Below are positions 31,372 through 42,075 of a stretch of DNA of 64,000 nt, piece after piece. The translations under genes and the position numbers were made by a program. Within the stretch, counting starts at the first letter, position 1, and the number at the start of each line of letters is the position of its first letter. The notes below the pieces were generated by a model. It was given only the letters and a program-made list of their open reading frames with translations. It ran no database searches and had not been told where the DNA came from. Source of the stretch: Anaeramoeba ignava (taxonomy: Eukaryota; Metamonada; Anaeramoebidae); assembly GCA_028826165.1 (NCBI GenBank), contig JAPDFW010000099.1:1-64000 (forward strand), in the 5' to 3' direction.

Positions 31372-32901
31372 TTAAATGAAATAAGTCTCAAGTTCATCAA
31401 CAACCCATTTATCAAAAGAACCAGCTAAATAACTTTGAGCTTCATTTGTTCCCTTTTTAATTCCTTTTGGAAGTGAATAACTATAACCAAAATTTGAATA
31501 ACCACCTTTTAAATGACATTTCAAATAAAAATCAAAATTCTTATCAACTCCTGCAAAACTTGGACCATAACCAATAAAATAATAAATTGAATTACGTTCT
31601 TTTCGAATTCGGAATTTTTCGGAACTTCGATCATTTTTATCATTTCTTAATGAAAAAATAAATGCTTTTGGATCTGAAATGTATCCTCTAATTGGATTTG
31701 TTCTTTTGATACTCCATTTTGATTCATTACTTGTAAATCCAATTGAAGTGAATCCTCCAAAAATATAATTTTCTTTTGTTTGGATAATAACTAATGTTTT
31801 TCCTTTATCATCACAAAATGAATGCCATGTTTTGCAATCAAATCCATCTTTTTTTGCTGAATATCCTTTTTTCATTTTGGAAAAAAAATCATCATCTTTT
31901 ATCCATTCTTTTAATTTCTTCATAAACCCCATTTCTTTAATAATTTCTGAATCTGAAAATGGTGGAAAATTCTTTTTGATTTCATTCTCAATTTGGGAAT
32001 ATTTTTCAAAAATTGGTTTCATTTTCTCAATTTCTAAATTTAGTTTTTCTTTCTCTTTTTCTTTTTCTTCCACTTCTTTTCCTTTTATTTCCAAAAGAGG
32101 TTGTTGAATATCAATTAAAAAAGATTTTGGAAGGAAAAAATCAAGTTTTTTTAATTTATCAAATTCTTGTTTTGAAATTGAATCTTTATCAAATAATGAA
32201 AAAAAAGAATGAGATAATCTTTTCTTCTGTTTTTCTTTCTTTCCTTTTAATCTTTGATTTCTTTTTTCAATCCAATTATTTAAAAATTGAAAAAAATCAA
32301 ATTGAAAAATTTCTTTTTTTTCTTGTTTAAATTGAATAAATTTGATAATTTCTTCTTTAGTTAAATTGAATAAATTTTCATTATTCTGAATTTGGGAAAA
32401 ATTTTGATTTATTAATTCAAAACATTTCATTTCAATTTCATTTAATTTTAAATCTCGATTTTGGAAAAAAAATTGGAAAAAATTTGAATAATTAATTGAA
32501 TTTGAAATTTTTTTTTGAATAATTTCTTTCAATAAATTTAATTTAAAATAAATTGAAATTTCCATTAATTGAATAAGATTTTCTTGATTCTCAAAAGAAA
32601 TATTTCCATAATAAATATAACTCAAAATTGATTCCATTTCTTTTTTATTAAATTGGTTTAAAAAAATTTTACCAATCTCATTTTTTTCTCTTAAAAACTT
32701 ATCAAAAAAAGGAGATCTTGAACATAAAATTGATTTATGAACTTTAAATTCAAAAGGATTTGATTTATTCTCAACAAAAATTGAAAAATCAGTAAATGAA
32801 TTTCCATTTAAAAGGTTTGAATAATCTTTAATTAAATTTTTTGTTACTTTTTTTTGTAAATTTTTCATTTCATTTTGATTTTGATTTTGGTTTGTATTCA
32901 T
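31372..32901 (-). CDS. BTB-BACK-TLDc protein, copy 1
   Basis: An intact 509-residue intronless frame. An Asn/Gln-rich start is followed by a BTB domain at about 25-130 (DFSIFVENKSNPFEFKVHKS, ILCSRSPFFDKFL, EMESILSYIYYGNISF). A BACK-like helical region (about 135-235) and a Lys/Glu coiled coil come next. The C-terminal TLDc domain spans about 340-509 (KTLVIIQTKENYIFGGFTS, AFIFSLRNDK, SYLAGSFDKWVVDELETYFI). BTB domains dimerise and recruit cullin-3; TLDc domains occur in OXR1/TBC1D24-type proteins. A role as E3 adaptor is inferred. A close paralogue lies at 40300-41922. The 5' flank reads TTTTCATTTTTTTCTTTTTC, shared with the RCC1-BTB genes. Confidence 0.88.
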   Translation of the reverse strand: MNTNQNQNQNEMKNLQKKVTKNLIKDYSNLLNGNSFTDFSIFVENKSNPFEFKVHKSILCSRSPFFDKFLREKNEIGKIFLNQFNKKEMESILSYIYYGNISFENQENLIQLMEISIYFKLNLLKEIIQKKISNSINYSNFFQFFFQNRDLKLNEIEMKCFELINQNFSQIQNNENLFNLTKEEIIKFIQFKQEKKEIFQFDFFQFLNNWIEKRNQRLKGKKEKQKKRLSHSFFSLFDKDSISKQEFDKLKKLDFFLPKSFLIDIQQPLLEIKGKEVEEKEKEKEKLNLEIEKMKPIFEKYSQIENEIKKNFPPFSDSEIIKEMGFMKKLKEWIKDDDFFSKMKKGYSAKKDGFDCKTWHSFCDDKGKTLVIIQTKENYIFGGFTSIGFTSNESKWSIKRTNPIRGYISDPKAFIFSLRNDKNDRSSEKFRIRKERNSIYYFIGYGPSFAGVDKNFDFYLKCHLKGGYSNFGYSYSLPKGIKKGTNEAQSYLAGSFDKWVVDELETYFI

Positions 32902-32934
32902 TTTTGAAAAAGAAAAAAATGAAAAAAATGAAAA

Positions 32935-33075
32935 ATGAAATTTTAATTTTAATTTTAATTTTAATTTTAATTTTAATTTTAATTTTAATTTTAATTTTAA
33001 TTTTGATTTTCATTTTCATTTTCATTTTAATTTTAATTTTAATTATAATTTAAATTTTAATTTTAATTTTGATTT
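32935..33075. repeat. TTTTAA hexamer array between BTB-TLDc and RCC1-BTB genes
   Basis: About 140 bp of TTTTAA units with TTTTCA and TTTTGA variants, lying exactly between two minus-strand paralogue-cluster genes. The stop codon of the upstream RCC1-BTB gene touches its right edge. Confidence 0.9.
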
Positions 33076-34839
33076 TTAAATTTGTTAATTAATAAATCAA
33101 ATAAATTTGGATTTGTTTGATTTAATTGAAAATAATCAATTCCAATTTGAATTTCATTAATGATTTCTTGTGTAATTTGAATATCATTTTTAATTTGATT
33201 TGAATAAATCCAATATTCAAATATTTGAAATGATTTATTACTTAATTCACTATAATCTGTAACTTTATTAGAAGTATCATTTGTTACAGATAAAAACATT
33301 CCTCGATATAATTCACTTCTCATTATTAATATTAATTTTAGGAAATTTATATTGTTTTTCTTTTCTTTCAATTATAAAATCTTTTTCATTTTCATTTTCA
33401 TTTTCTTTTTCATTTAAATAAATTCTTTTCATTGTTTCTTCAATTTTTTCATTTAAATTTATAATTTCTTTAATTTCAGAATATAATTTTGGATTTATTT
33501 TGGAATTGTTTGAATAAATCATTTCAAATATTTGATTTGATTCTTTAATTGATTTTTTTGAAATTATCTCTTGAAGTTTTTCAATTTGATTTTGATTTAA
33601 TCTATATTTCAATATTAATTTATGAGCTTCAATTATTTCTCCATTTTTGGTTTTAAATGAAATATCACAAAATTCTTTTCTTTCAAATAATTTTATCAAA
33701 TCTTCTTCAAGATTGGAAAAAGAAGGAGGAGAATAATAAAGAAATGAATTCCAAATTCCACAAGAAATATGATAATTAGAAATATCTTCATTAAATATTA
33801 ATTTAGGAAGTTCAATTTGAATTGGAATATATTGATTTTTTGTATCTCCAGTTCCTAATTCACCATTAGAATTATCTCCAAATCCAATTAGTTTTGGATT
33901 GGAGGTTAAAATCAAGTTATGAGAGTTTCCAACAGAAAAATCAATAATATTATCATCATTTTCAAATAAAAATGATTTGATTTCAGTAAATTCATAAGTA
34001 TTTTCATTTTGGCCAAGTCCATTATATTGATAATTTCCGCATGAATAAAATTTTCTTTTTGGATTTTGATTTTCGTCTTCAATCAACATTATTGAATGAT
34101 AATAGCATGTTTGAATATCAATTATTTTGCCTTTTGGAATATTTTGGATTTTGGTTAATTTTTGGACATTTGCTTCTTCTTTTCTTGATTCTCCTAATCC
34201 AAGTTGACCAGATTGATTATTTCCACATGAAAATAATTCATGATTTGAATTTAAAAGAAAAACAAAATTTGAATTAATTCTTGAAAATATTTTAGAAACA
34301 TTTTTCATCATTAAAATTGGTTTTTCTGTTTCTTCAATTTGGAAATAATCAAAACCAAGTTGACCATATTCATTTGAACCAATTCCATAAGCATTTTGAT
34401 TTGAAGTTAATAAGTAAATTGAATAAGCACCACAAAAAATATCTTGAATTATTCTATCATTTGTATCTTCAATTAATGATGAAATATTGATAAATTCATT
34501 TGGATTTTTTGGATTAATGTATTCTCCTTTTGCAAATACATTTCCTTCTATTGTTAAAATAGCTTCATTTTGTGTACCAACAGTTACTTTTTGAATATTT
34601 TCTTCAATTTGGATTTTTTCAGGTTTTTGATTTGATTCATTTTCATTTAAGTATTCTATTGCTTTTCCATTTTTAAAAAGGAAAATTGTTGAAAAATAAC
34701 CTGATGAAATTTGTTTAATTTGTTTTTCATTTTCATTTTCATTTTCAAATTTAAATTGAATTGGTTTTATTATTTTTTCTGGTTCATTTTTGATAAGAAT
34801 TGGATATTTATTTAAACCAAAAAATAAACAATCATTCAT
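33063..34839 (-). CDS. RCC1-repeat/BTB protein, copy 1, broken by a one-base insertion
   Basis: Start MNDCLFFGLNKYP at 34839, followed by about six RCC1 blades (residues 1-370; signatures NAYGIGSNEYGQLGF, LFSCGNNQSGQLGLG, LIGFGDNSNGELGTG). A BTB-type region follows (EFCDISFKTKNGEIIEAHKL). At 33340 an extra A (TTTTAGG, where the two paralogues have TTTTGG or TTTGGG) shifts the frame. The main frame therefore ends PKININNEK, and the conserved C-terminus (RSELYRGMFLSVT..IFEYWIYSNQ) continues in another frame to 33063. It is either a recent pseudogene or a sequence error. RCC1 propellers bind nucleotide-exchange or chromatin partners in other proteins; no partner can be named. Confidence 0.85.
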
Positions 34840-34869
34840 TTTTGAAAAAGAAAAAAATGAAAAAATAAA

Positions 34870-35630
34870 TTTTGGGATTTTAATTTTGATTTTAATTTTA
34901 ATTTTAATTTTGATTTTAATTTTAATTTTAATTTTGATTTTGATTTTAATTTTAATTTTAATATTGATTTTAATTTTAATTTTAATTTTAATTTTGATTT
35001 TAATTTTAATTTTAATTTTGATTTTAATTTTAATTTTAATTTTAATATTAATTTTAATTTTGATTTTAATTTTAATTTTAATTTTAATTTTGATTTTAAT
35101 TTTGATTTTAATTTTAATTTTAATTTTAATTTTGATTTTAATTTTGATTTTGATTTTAATATTAATTTTAATTTTGATTTTAATTTTAATTTTAATTTTA
35201 ATTTTGATTTTGATTTTAATTTTAATTTTAATTTTAATTTTAATTTTAATTTTGATTTTGATTTTAATTTTGATTTTAATTTTAATTTTAATTTTAATTT
35301 TAATTTCAATTATAATTTTAATTTTGATTTTTGATTTTAATTTTAATTTTAATTTTAATTTTAATTTTAATTTTAATATTAATTTTAATTTTAATTCTAA
35401 ATTTAATTTTGATTTTGATTTTTAATTTTGATTTTAATTTTAATTTTAATTTTAATTTTAATTCTAAATTTAATTTTGATTTTGATTTTTATTTTGATTT
35501 TAATTTTAATTTTGATTTTGATTATTAAATTTAAATTTTAATTTTAATTTTGATTTTGATTATTAAATTTAAATTTTAATTTTAATTTTAATTTTAATTT
35601 TGATTTTAATTTTAATTTTAATTTTGATTA
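34870..35630. repeat. TTTTAA/TTTTGA hexamer array between RCC1-BTB copies 1 and 2
   Basis: About 760 bp of hexamers, mixing TTTTAA, TTTTGA and a few TTTTCA/TTTATT units. Stop-free Leu-Ile or Lys-Leu frames run through it on both strands. It separates two closely related paralogues and could promote unequal exchange. Confidence 0.95.
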
Positions 35631-37411
35631 TTAAATTTGTTAATTAATAAATCAAATAAATTTGGATTTGTTTGATTTAATTGAAAATAATCAATTCCAA
35701 TTTGAATTTCATCAATTATTTCTTGTGTAATTTGAATTTCATTTTTAATTTGATTTGAATAAATCCAATATTCAAATATTTGAAATGATTTATTACTTAA
35801 TTCACTATAATCTGTAACTTTATTTGATTTATCTTCAGTTACAGATAAAAACATTCCTCGATATAATTCACTTCTCATTATTAATATTAATTTTGGAAAT
35901 TTATATTGTTTTTCTTTTCTTTCAATTATAAAATCTTTTTCATTTTCATTTTCATTTTCTTTTTCATTTAAATAAATTCTTTTCATTGTTTCTTCAATTT
36001 TTTCATTTAAATTTATAATTTCTTTAATTTCAGAATATAATTTTGGATTTATTTTGGAATTGTTTGAATAAATCATTTCAAATATTTGATTTGATTCTTT
36101 AATTGATTTTTTTGAAATAATTTCTTGAAGTTTTTCAATTTGATTTTGATTTTGATTTTGATTTAATCTATATTTCAATATTAATTTATGAGCTTCAATT
36201 ATTTCTCCATTTTTGGTTTTAAATGAAATATTACAAAATTCTTTTCTTTCAAATAATTTTATCAAATCTTCTTCAAGATTGGAAAAAGAAGAAAGGAAAG
36301 GAGAATAATAAAGAAATGAATTTCGATATCCGCAAAGAACATGATAATTGAAAATTTCTTCATTAAATCTTAATTTAGGAAGTTCAATTTCAATTGGAAT
36401 ATATTGATTTTTTGTATCTTCAGTTCCTAATTGACCTGAATCATTTTCTCCAAACCCAATTAATTTTGAATTGGAAGTTAAAATCAAAGTATGCATAAAT
36501 CCAACAGAAAAATCAATAATATTATCATCATTTTCAAATAAAGATGATTTGATTTCAGTAAATTCATAAGTATTTTCATCTTCATCTTCGCCAAGTCCAT
36601 TATATAGATAATAACCACATGAATAAAGTTTTCTTTTTGGATTTTCATTTTCATCTTCAATCAACATTATTGAATGATTGTCTCCACATTGAATATCAAT
36701 TATTTTGCCTTTTGGAATATTTTGGATTTTGGTTAATTTATCAATTTTTGTTTCTTTTCTTGATTCTCCTAATCCAAGTTGACCAACTTGATTATAGCCG
36801 CATACAAATAATTCTTGATTTGAATTTAAAAGAAAAACATTATTTGAAGTATTTCCTGAAAATATTTTAGAAACATTTTTCATCATTAAAATTGGTTTTT
36901 CTGTTTTTTTCAGTGTTTCAAAATCAAAACCAAGTTGACCATATTCATTTAAACCAATTCCATAAGCATTTTGATTTGAAGTTAATAAATAAATTGAATA
37001 AGATCCAGAAACAATATCTTGAATTATTCTATCATTTGTATCTTCAATTAATGATGAAATATTGATAAATTCATTTGAATTATTTGGATTGATAATATTT
37101 CCTTTGGCAAATACATTTCCTTCTATTGTTAAAATAGCTTCATTTTGATAACCAACAGTTACTTTTTGAATATTTTCTTCAATTTGGATTTTTTCAGGAT
37201 TCTGATTTGAATATTCTATTGCTTTTCCATTTTTAAAAAGGAAAATTATTGAATAATCTCCTGTTGAAATTTGTTTAATTTGTTTTTCATTTTCATTTTC
37301 ATTTTCATTTTCATTTTCAAATTTAAATTGAATTGGTTTTGTTATTTCATATGGTTCATTTTTGAAAAGTTTTGGAAATGAATTGAAACCAAAAAATAAA
37401 CAATCATTCAT
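35618..37411 (-). CDS. RCC1-repeat/BTB protein, copy 2 (intact)
   Basis: A clean 597-residue frame. RCC1 blades span about residues 1-385 (NAYGIGLNEYGQLGF, LFVCGYNQVGQLGLG, LIGFGENDSGQLGTE). Then comes BTB segment one (EEDLIKLFERKEFCNISF, EIIEAHKLILKYR) and an insertion with IFEMIYSNNSKINP. A second BTB-like segment follows (KFPKLILIMRSELYRGMFLS, SFQIFEYWIYSNQIKNEIQI). A variable ENEN tract near residue 32 differs in length between copies. Protein interaction or ubiquitin-adaptor function is inferred only from the domains. The leader upstream of the ATG is almost identical to those of copies 1 and 3. Confidence 0.9.
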   Translation of the reverse strand: MNDCLFFGFNSFPKLFKNEPYEITKPIQFKFENENENENENEKQIKQISTGDYSIIFLFKNGKAIEYSNQNPEKIQIEENIQKVTVGYQNEAILTIEGNVFAKGNIINPNNSNEFINISSLIEDTNDRIIQDIVSGSYSIYLLTSNQNAYGIGLNEYGQLGFDFETLKKTEKPILMMKNVSKIFSGNTSNNVFLLNSNQELFVCGYNQVGQLGLGESRKETKIDKLTKIQNIPKGKIIDIQCGDNHSIMLIEDENENPKRKLYSCGYYLYNGLGEDEDENTYEFTEIKSSLFENDDNIIDFSVGFMHTLILTSNSKLIGFGENDSGQLGTEDTKNQYIPIEIELPKLRFNEEIFNYHVLCGYRNSFLYYSPFLSSFSNLEEDLIKLFERKEFCNISFKTKNGEIIEAHKLILKYRLNQNQNQNQIEKLQEIISKKSIKESNQIFEMIYSNNSKINPKLYSEIKEIINLNEKIEETMKRIYLNEKENENENEKDFIIERKEKQYKFPKLILIMRSELYRGMFLSVTEDKSNKVTDYSELSNKSFQIFEYWIYSNQIKNEIQITQEIIDEIQIGIDYFQLNQTNPNLFDLLINKFNNQN

Positions 37412-37439
37412 TTTTGAAAAAGAAAAAAATGAAAAAAAG

Positions 37440-37610
37440 AATTTTGGAATTTTTAATTTTGATTTTAATTTTGGTTTTTAATTTTAATTTTGATTTTTAA
37501 TTTTAATTTTGATTTTAATTTTGATTTTCATTTTTATTTTAATTTGGATTTTAATTTTGATTTTAATTTTAATTTTAATTTTAATTTTGATTTTGATTTT
37601 CATTCTCATT
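37440..37610. repeat. TTTTAA/TTTTGA hexamer array
   Basis: About 170 bp of hexamers between RCC1-BTB copy 2 and the FG-GAP gene. The array grades into the Glu-Asn codon repeat (TTTTCA on the + strand) that encodes the C-terminal tail of the FG-GAP protein. Confidence 0.9.
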
Positions 37611-39189
37611 TTTCATTTTGATTTTGATTTTCATTTTCATTTTCATTTTCATTTTCATTTTCATTTTCATTTTCATTTGGATTCAAAATTTGTGTAAATT
37701 TGTTTAAACCTCTTCTTTTTCTTCTTCTTATCCAAATAATTACGAAAATGATTCCACCAATCAAAACAACACCACCAACAGAAACACCAATAATCCAATA
37801 TTTTTCGGAAGTTTTTTTTGCTTGACTATTAGGATTATCAGGTTCAAAGATAATTTGGAAAGAATAAACTTTTCCTTGAAAAGGATTATCACCAACTTTT
37901 GAATCAGGAGATCCAACAAAAATAAAATCTTGATAAAGAGAAACTTGATAACCAAAAAGATCACCATCTTGTCCATCACTTGCAATTAAAATTTCCTTTT
38001 GATTCCAATTTGTTCCGTTATTCTCAAAAACATAAGCTTTTCCTTGAATTGAATCATTTATTCCAACTTTTGAATAAGGAGATCCAATCAAAAGAAAATT
38101 TCCATAAACAGAAACAGAAAAACCAAAATAATCACCATCTTGTCCATCACTTGCAATTAAAATTTCCTTTTGATTCCAATTTGTTCCGTTATTCTCAAAA
38201 ATATAAACTTTTCCTTGGTTTGAATTTGTTCCAATTTTTGCCATTGGAGATGAAATTATGAGAATTTTTCCCGAATTTGAAATACTGTATCCAAATTCAT
38301 CATTTTGTTGACCATCACTTGCAATTAAAATTTGCTTTTGATTCCAATTTGTTCCGTTATTCTCAAAAATATAAACTTTTCCTTGATTTGAATTTGTTCC
38401 AATTGTTGCCCCCGGAGATGAAATTAAAATGGATTGATCAACAATTACAATACTAGTTCCAAAATAATCATTTTGTTGACCATCACTTGCAATTAAAATT
38501 TGCTTTTGATTCCAATAACTTCCATCAAACTCAAAAATATAAACTTTTCCTTGATTTGAGTTTATTCCAACTGGTGCAACTGGAGCTCCAATTACTGTAA
38601 TATTCCCTGAAATTGCAACAACAAAACCAAGTAAATCTCCACTTTTTCCATCACTTGCAATTAAAATTTCCTTTTGATTCCAATTTGTTCCGTTATTCTC
38701 AAAAATATATGCTTCTCCTTGTCTTGAGTTTATTCCAACTTTTGAATAAGGAGATCCAATTATACAATAATTTCCAGAAAGAGCAACTTCAAAAGCAAAA
38801 ATATTATTTTCCACTCCATCATTTGCAATTAAAATTTGCTTTTGATTCCAATTTGTTCCGTTATTCTCAAAAATATATGCTTCTCCTTGTGATTCTCGAA
38901 TTCCAACGGTTGCGTTTGGTGATCCTATTATTGAATAATTACCTGAAATGAATAAACTTGATCCAAAATTTTGATATGAAATATTCTCTTTTGATGTTAT
39001 TGTTTCTTCATTTGTTATATTTGAACTTCTATATTCATTCTCATCTTCAATTTTAATTTCTTTTATTTTTTGCTTTTTTTCAAATCTTTCTTTAAATGAA
39101 TCATTTTTGGAATTTTTTTGTGTTTCACAATAAAAACAATTAAAAATAATTGAGAAAAGGAAATAAAATCCAATTATCTTTAAATTCAT
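37606..39189 (-). CDS. FG-GAP beta-propeller type I membrane protein, second family
   Basis: An intact 527-residue frame. Residues 1-21 form a signal peptide (MNLKIIGFYFLFSIIFNCFYC). About 75-430 hold seven blades of about 52 residues (SGNYSIIGSPNATVGI, then QGEAYIFENNGTNWNQKQIL, then IASDGQQNDYFG), a classic FG-GAP repeat with the acidic loop DGQ-x-GD. A transmembrane helix follows (YWIIGVSVGGVVLIGGIIFV, about 456-478), then RRRKRRG and an ENEN cytoplasmic tail that differs from the tail of the 2128-4770 protein. A surface or endomembrane receptor or adhesion role is inferred. It lies inside the BTB cluster but is unrelated to its neighbours. Confidence 0.87.
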   Translation of the reverse strand: MNLKIIGFYFLFSIIFNCFYCETQKNSKNDSFKERFEKKQKIKEIKIEDENEYRSSNITNEETITSKENISYQNFGSSLFISGNYSIIGSPNATVGIRESQGEAYIFENNGTNWNQKQILIANDGVENNIFAFEVALSGNYCIIGSPYSKVGINSRQGEAYIFENNGTNWNQKEILIASDGKSGDLLGFVVAISGNITVIGAPVAPVGINSNQGKVYIFEFDGSYWNQKQILIASDGQQNDYFGTSIVIVDQSILISSPGATIGTNSNQGKVYIFENNGTNWNQKQILIASDGQQNDEFGYSISNSGKILIISSPMAKIGTNSNQGKVYIFENNGTNWNQKEILIASDGQDGDYFGFSVSVYGNFLLIGSPYSKVGINDSIQGKAYVFENNGTNWNQKEILIASDGQDGDLFGYQVSLYQDFIFVGSPDSKVGDNPFQGKVYSFQIIFEPDNPNSQAKKTSEKYWIIGVSVGGVVLIGGIIFVIIWIRRRKRRGLNKFTQILNPNENENENENENENENENQNQNEK

Positions 39190-40299
39190 TTTTTAAAAAC
39201 AAAAATTCAAAAACAAAAGAGGAAAAAAAAATGAATTTATATAAAAAAATTTTTTTTTTTTTTTGATCAAATTTTAATTTTTTGATCAACTTTTTTTTTA
39301 ATTCCTTTACAATTAATTTTCTTTACTCATCATTTAAAAAAAAAAATTATTTTAAATTAATAAGAAAAATTATTAAAAAAAATTCAATAAAATTAATAAA
39401 ATATTTTAATTAATTTATTTTCATTTTTATATCAAGAATATTAAATAATTTCATTTAAAATTAATTCTATTTTATATATTTTATCAACTTTTATTTATTT
39501 CAATTAATATAAAATTATTAAATAAAATTAAATAAAATTAATAAAATATTTTAATTAATTTATTTTCATTTTTAAATCAAGAATATTAAATAATTTCATT
39601 TAAAATTAATTTTATTTTATGTATTTTATCAACTTTTCTTTATTTCAATTAATATAAAATTATTAAAAATAATTCAATAAAATTAATAAAATATTTTAAT
39701 TAATTTATTTTCATTTTTGAATCAAGAATATTAAATAATTTCATTTAAAATTAATTCTATTTTATATATTTTATCAACTTTTATTTATTTCAATTAATAT
39801 AAAATTATTAAAAAAAATTCAATAAAATTAATAAAATATTTTAATTAATTTATTTTCATTTTTAAATCAATATTATTAAATAATTTAATTTAAAATTAAT
39901 TCTATTTTATATTTTATCAACTTTTATTTATTTCAATTAATATAAAATTATTAAAAAAAATTAAATAAAATTAATAAAATTATGGAATATTTTCATAAAG
40001 ATAAAAATTGAATTTTGATAACATTTTATAATAAATTCTAAAGGATTTTTTTATTAATTTATCTAGTAATAAAGAATTTAAATTTAATTATTAATTTCTT
40101 TTTTCAATTTTTATTTTTGTTTATCATCTTAAAAACAATTTTTTTTACTTCTCTTTCTAAATTTTTTATCATTATTTATAATTATTTTGGAATTGTTTAA
40201 AATTGGATTTGTTTCTTATTTATTGATTTGAAGAATTAAATTTGATTAAAAGTAAAAGAAAATTGAATTGAATTTTGAAAAAAAAAATAGAAAAAGATT
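39190..40299. other. 1.1 kb intergenic region containing a 145-bp satellite
   Basis: No gene was found on either strand. 39190-39370 is the T/A-tract 5' flank of the FG-GAP gene, 39371-39985 is the satellite listed separately, and 39986-40299 is non-repetitive AT-rich 3' flank of BTB-TLDc copy 2. Confidence 0.6.
39371..39985. repeat. 145-bp tandem satellite, about four copies
   Basis: The unit contains AAATCAAGAATATTAAATAA, then ATTTTATCAACTTTTATTTA, then TTCAATTAATATAAAATTAT. The anchor ATCAA recurs at 39431, 39576, 39721 and 39866, exactly 145 bp apart each time, with few differences between copies. It is unlike the 6- to 18-bp arrays elsewhere in the window. The unit length is close to nucleosome-core DNA. 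Confidence 0.9.
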
Positions 40300-41922
40300 T
40301 TAAATGAAATAAGTCTCAAGTTCATCAACAACCCATTTATCAAAAGAACCAGCTAAATAACTTTTTGCCTCATTTGTATTATAAGTAATTCCATTAGGAG
40401 AATTATAAGTATGCCCGATATTTGAATAACCAGGTTGTAAGTTTGATCCTAAAAAAAAATCTGTGCTATTTGATGGACCATATCCACCACCTCCAAAACC
40501 TGGACCAAATCTCGAATAGCTATGCTCAATTGCTTTTCCTTCCATCCCTTGTTTAATTGTAAATTTTTCTGGTTTTCTATCTCCTTTATCATTTCTTAAT
40601 GAAAAAATAAATGCATTTCCATCTCGAAGAAAAGAATCACTTCCTTTTCTCCATCCAATTGAAGTAAATCCTCCAAAAATATAATTTTCTTTTGTTTGGA
40701 TAATAACTAATGTTTTTCCTTTATTATCAACTGCTTCATGCCATTTTTTGCAATCAAATCCATCTTTTTTTGCTGAATATCCTTTTTTCATTTTGGAAAA
40801 AAAATCATTATTATTTATCCATTCTTGTAATTTCTTAACATATTCAATATCTTGAACAATTTCTGAATCTGAAAATTGAGGAAAATTCTTATCGAAATCT
40901 TTCATTTGTTTTTCATATTCCAAATCTTTTTGGTATTGATCTCCATATTTATCAAAAATAGGTTTCATTTCCTCAACTTCTTTTTTCCATTTCTCTTCAA
41001 TTTCAATTTTCATTTGTTGATTTTCTTTCTTCCATTTCTCTTCAATTTCCTTTTTCATTTGTTGATTTTCCTTCTCTTTGTTTTCAATTTCTTTTTGATT
41101 TTCTTGAATAACTTTGTTTTGAATATCAATTAAAAAAGAATTTGGAAGAAAAAAATCAAATTGTTTTAATTTATCAAAATCTTGTTTTGAAATTGAATCT
41201 TTATCAAATAATGAAAAAAAAGAATGAAATAATCTTTTCTTTGCATTTATTTTGTGCTTATATTTCTTTCCTTTTAATCTTTCATTTCTTTTTTCAATCC
41301 AATTATTTAAAAATTGAAAAAAATCAAATTGAAAAATTTCTTTTTTTTCTTGTTTAAATTGAATAAATTTGATAATTTCTTCTTTAGTTAAATTGAATAA
41401 ATTCTCATTATTCTGAATTTGGAAAAAATTTTGATTTATTAATTCAAAACATTTTATTTCAATTTCATTTAATTTTAAATTTCGATTTTGGAAAAAAAAT
41501 TGGAAAAAATTTGAATAATTAATTGAATTTGAAATTTTTTTTTGAATAATTTCTTTCAATAAATTTAATTTAAAATAAATTGAAATTTCTAATAATTGAA
41601 TAAGATTTTCTTGATTCTCAAAAGAAATATTTCCATAATAAATATAACTCAAAATTGATTCCATTTCTTTTTTATTAAATTGATTTAAAGAAATAGAAAG
41701 AGATTCTTGCCTTAATGACTCATTAAAAAAAGGAGATCTTGAACATAAAATTGATTTATGAACTTTAAATTCAAAAGGATTTGATTTATTCTCAACAAAA
41801 ATTGAAAAATCTTTAAATGAATTTCCATTTAAAAGGTTTGAATAATCTTTAATTAAATTTTTTGTTACTTTTTTTTGTAAATTTTTCATTTCATTTTGAT
41901 TTTGATTTTGGTTTGTATTCAT
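40300..41922 (-). CDS. BTB-BACK-TLDc protein, copy 2
   Basis: An intact 540-residue frame nearly identical to copy 1 in the BTB and BACK parts. It differs by a longer coiled coil with repeated KKENQQMKIEIEEKWKKE units (about residues 270-320) and by a diverged middle of the TLDc domain that includes a Gly-rich loop (YSRFGPGFGGGGYGPSNS). TLDc hallmarks remain (KTLVIIQTKENYIFGGFTSI, SYLAGSFDKWVVDELETYFI). It has the same upstream leader and a similar hexamer array before the next RCC1-BTB gene, so copy 1 and copy 2 are parts of a duplicated block. Confidence 0.88.
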   Translation of the reverse strand: MNTNQNQNQNEMKNLQKKVTKNLIKDYSNLLNGNSFKDFSIFVENKSNPFEFKVHKSILCSRSPFFNESLRQESLSISLNQFNKKEMESILSYIYYGNISFENQENLIQLLEISIYFKLNLLKEIIQKKISNSINYSNFFQFFFQNRNLKLNEIEIKCFELINQNFFQIQNNENLFNLTKEEIIKFIQFKQEKKEIFQFDFFQFLNNWIEKRNERLKGKKYKHKINAKKRLFHSFFSLFDKDSISKQDFDKLKQFDFFLPNSFLIDIQNKVIQENQKEIENKEKENQQMKKEIEEKWKKENQQMKIEIEEKWKKEVEEMKPIFDKYGDQYQKDLEYEKQMKDFDKNFPQFSDSEIVQDIEYVKKLQEWINNNDFFSKMKKGYSAKKDGFDCKKWHEAVDNKGKTLVIIQTKENYIFGGFTSIGWRKGSDSFLRDGNAFIFSLRNDKGDRKPEKFTIKQGMEGKAIEHSYSRFGPGFGGGGYGPSNSTDFFLGSNLQPGYSNIGHTYNSPNGITYNTNEAKSYLAGSFDKWVVDELETYFI

Positions 41923-41959
41923 TTTTGAAAAAGAAAAAAAATGAAAAAAATGAAAAAAT

Positions 41960-42075
41960 GAAATTTTAATTTTAATTTTAATTTTAATTTAAATTTTAAT
42001 TTTAATTTAAATTTTGATTTTAATTTTATTTTTGATTTTAATTTTAATTTTAATTTTAATTTTAATTTTGATTAT
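41960..42075. repeat. TTTTAA hexamer array between BTB-TLDc copy 2 and RCC1-BTB copy 3
   Basis: About 115 bp of TTTTAA-type units in the same relative position as the array at 32935-33075 of the other block. Confidence 0.85.

Noticed and set aside
39371-39985. CRISPR-like array
   Set aside because: Units are contiguous 145-bp repeats without unique spacers, in a eukaryotic genome.
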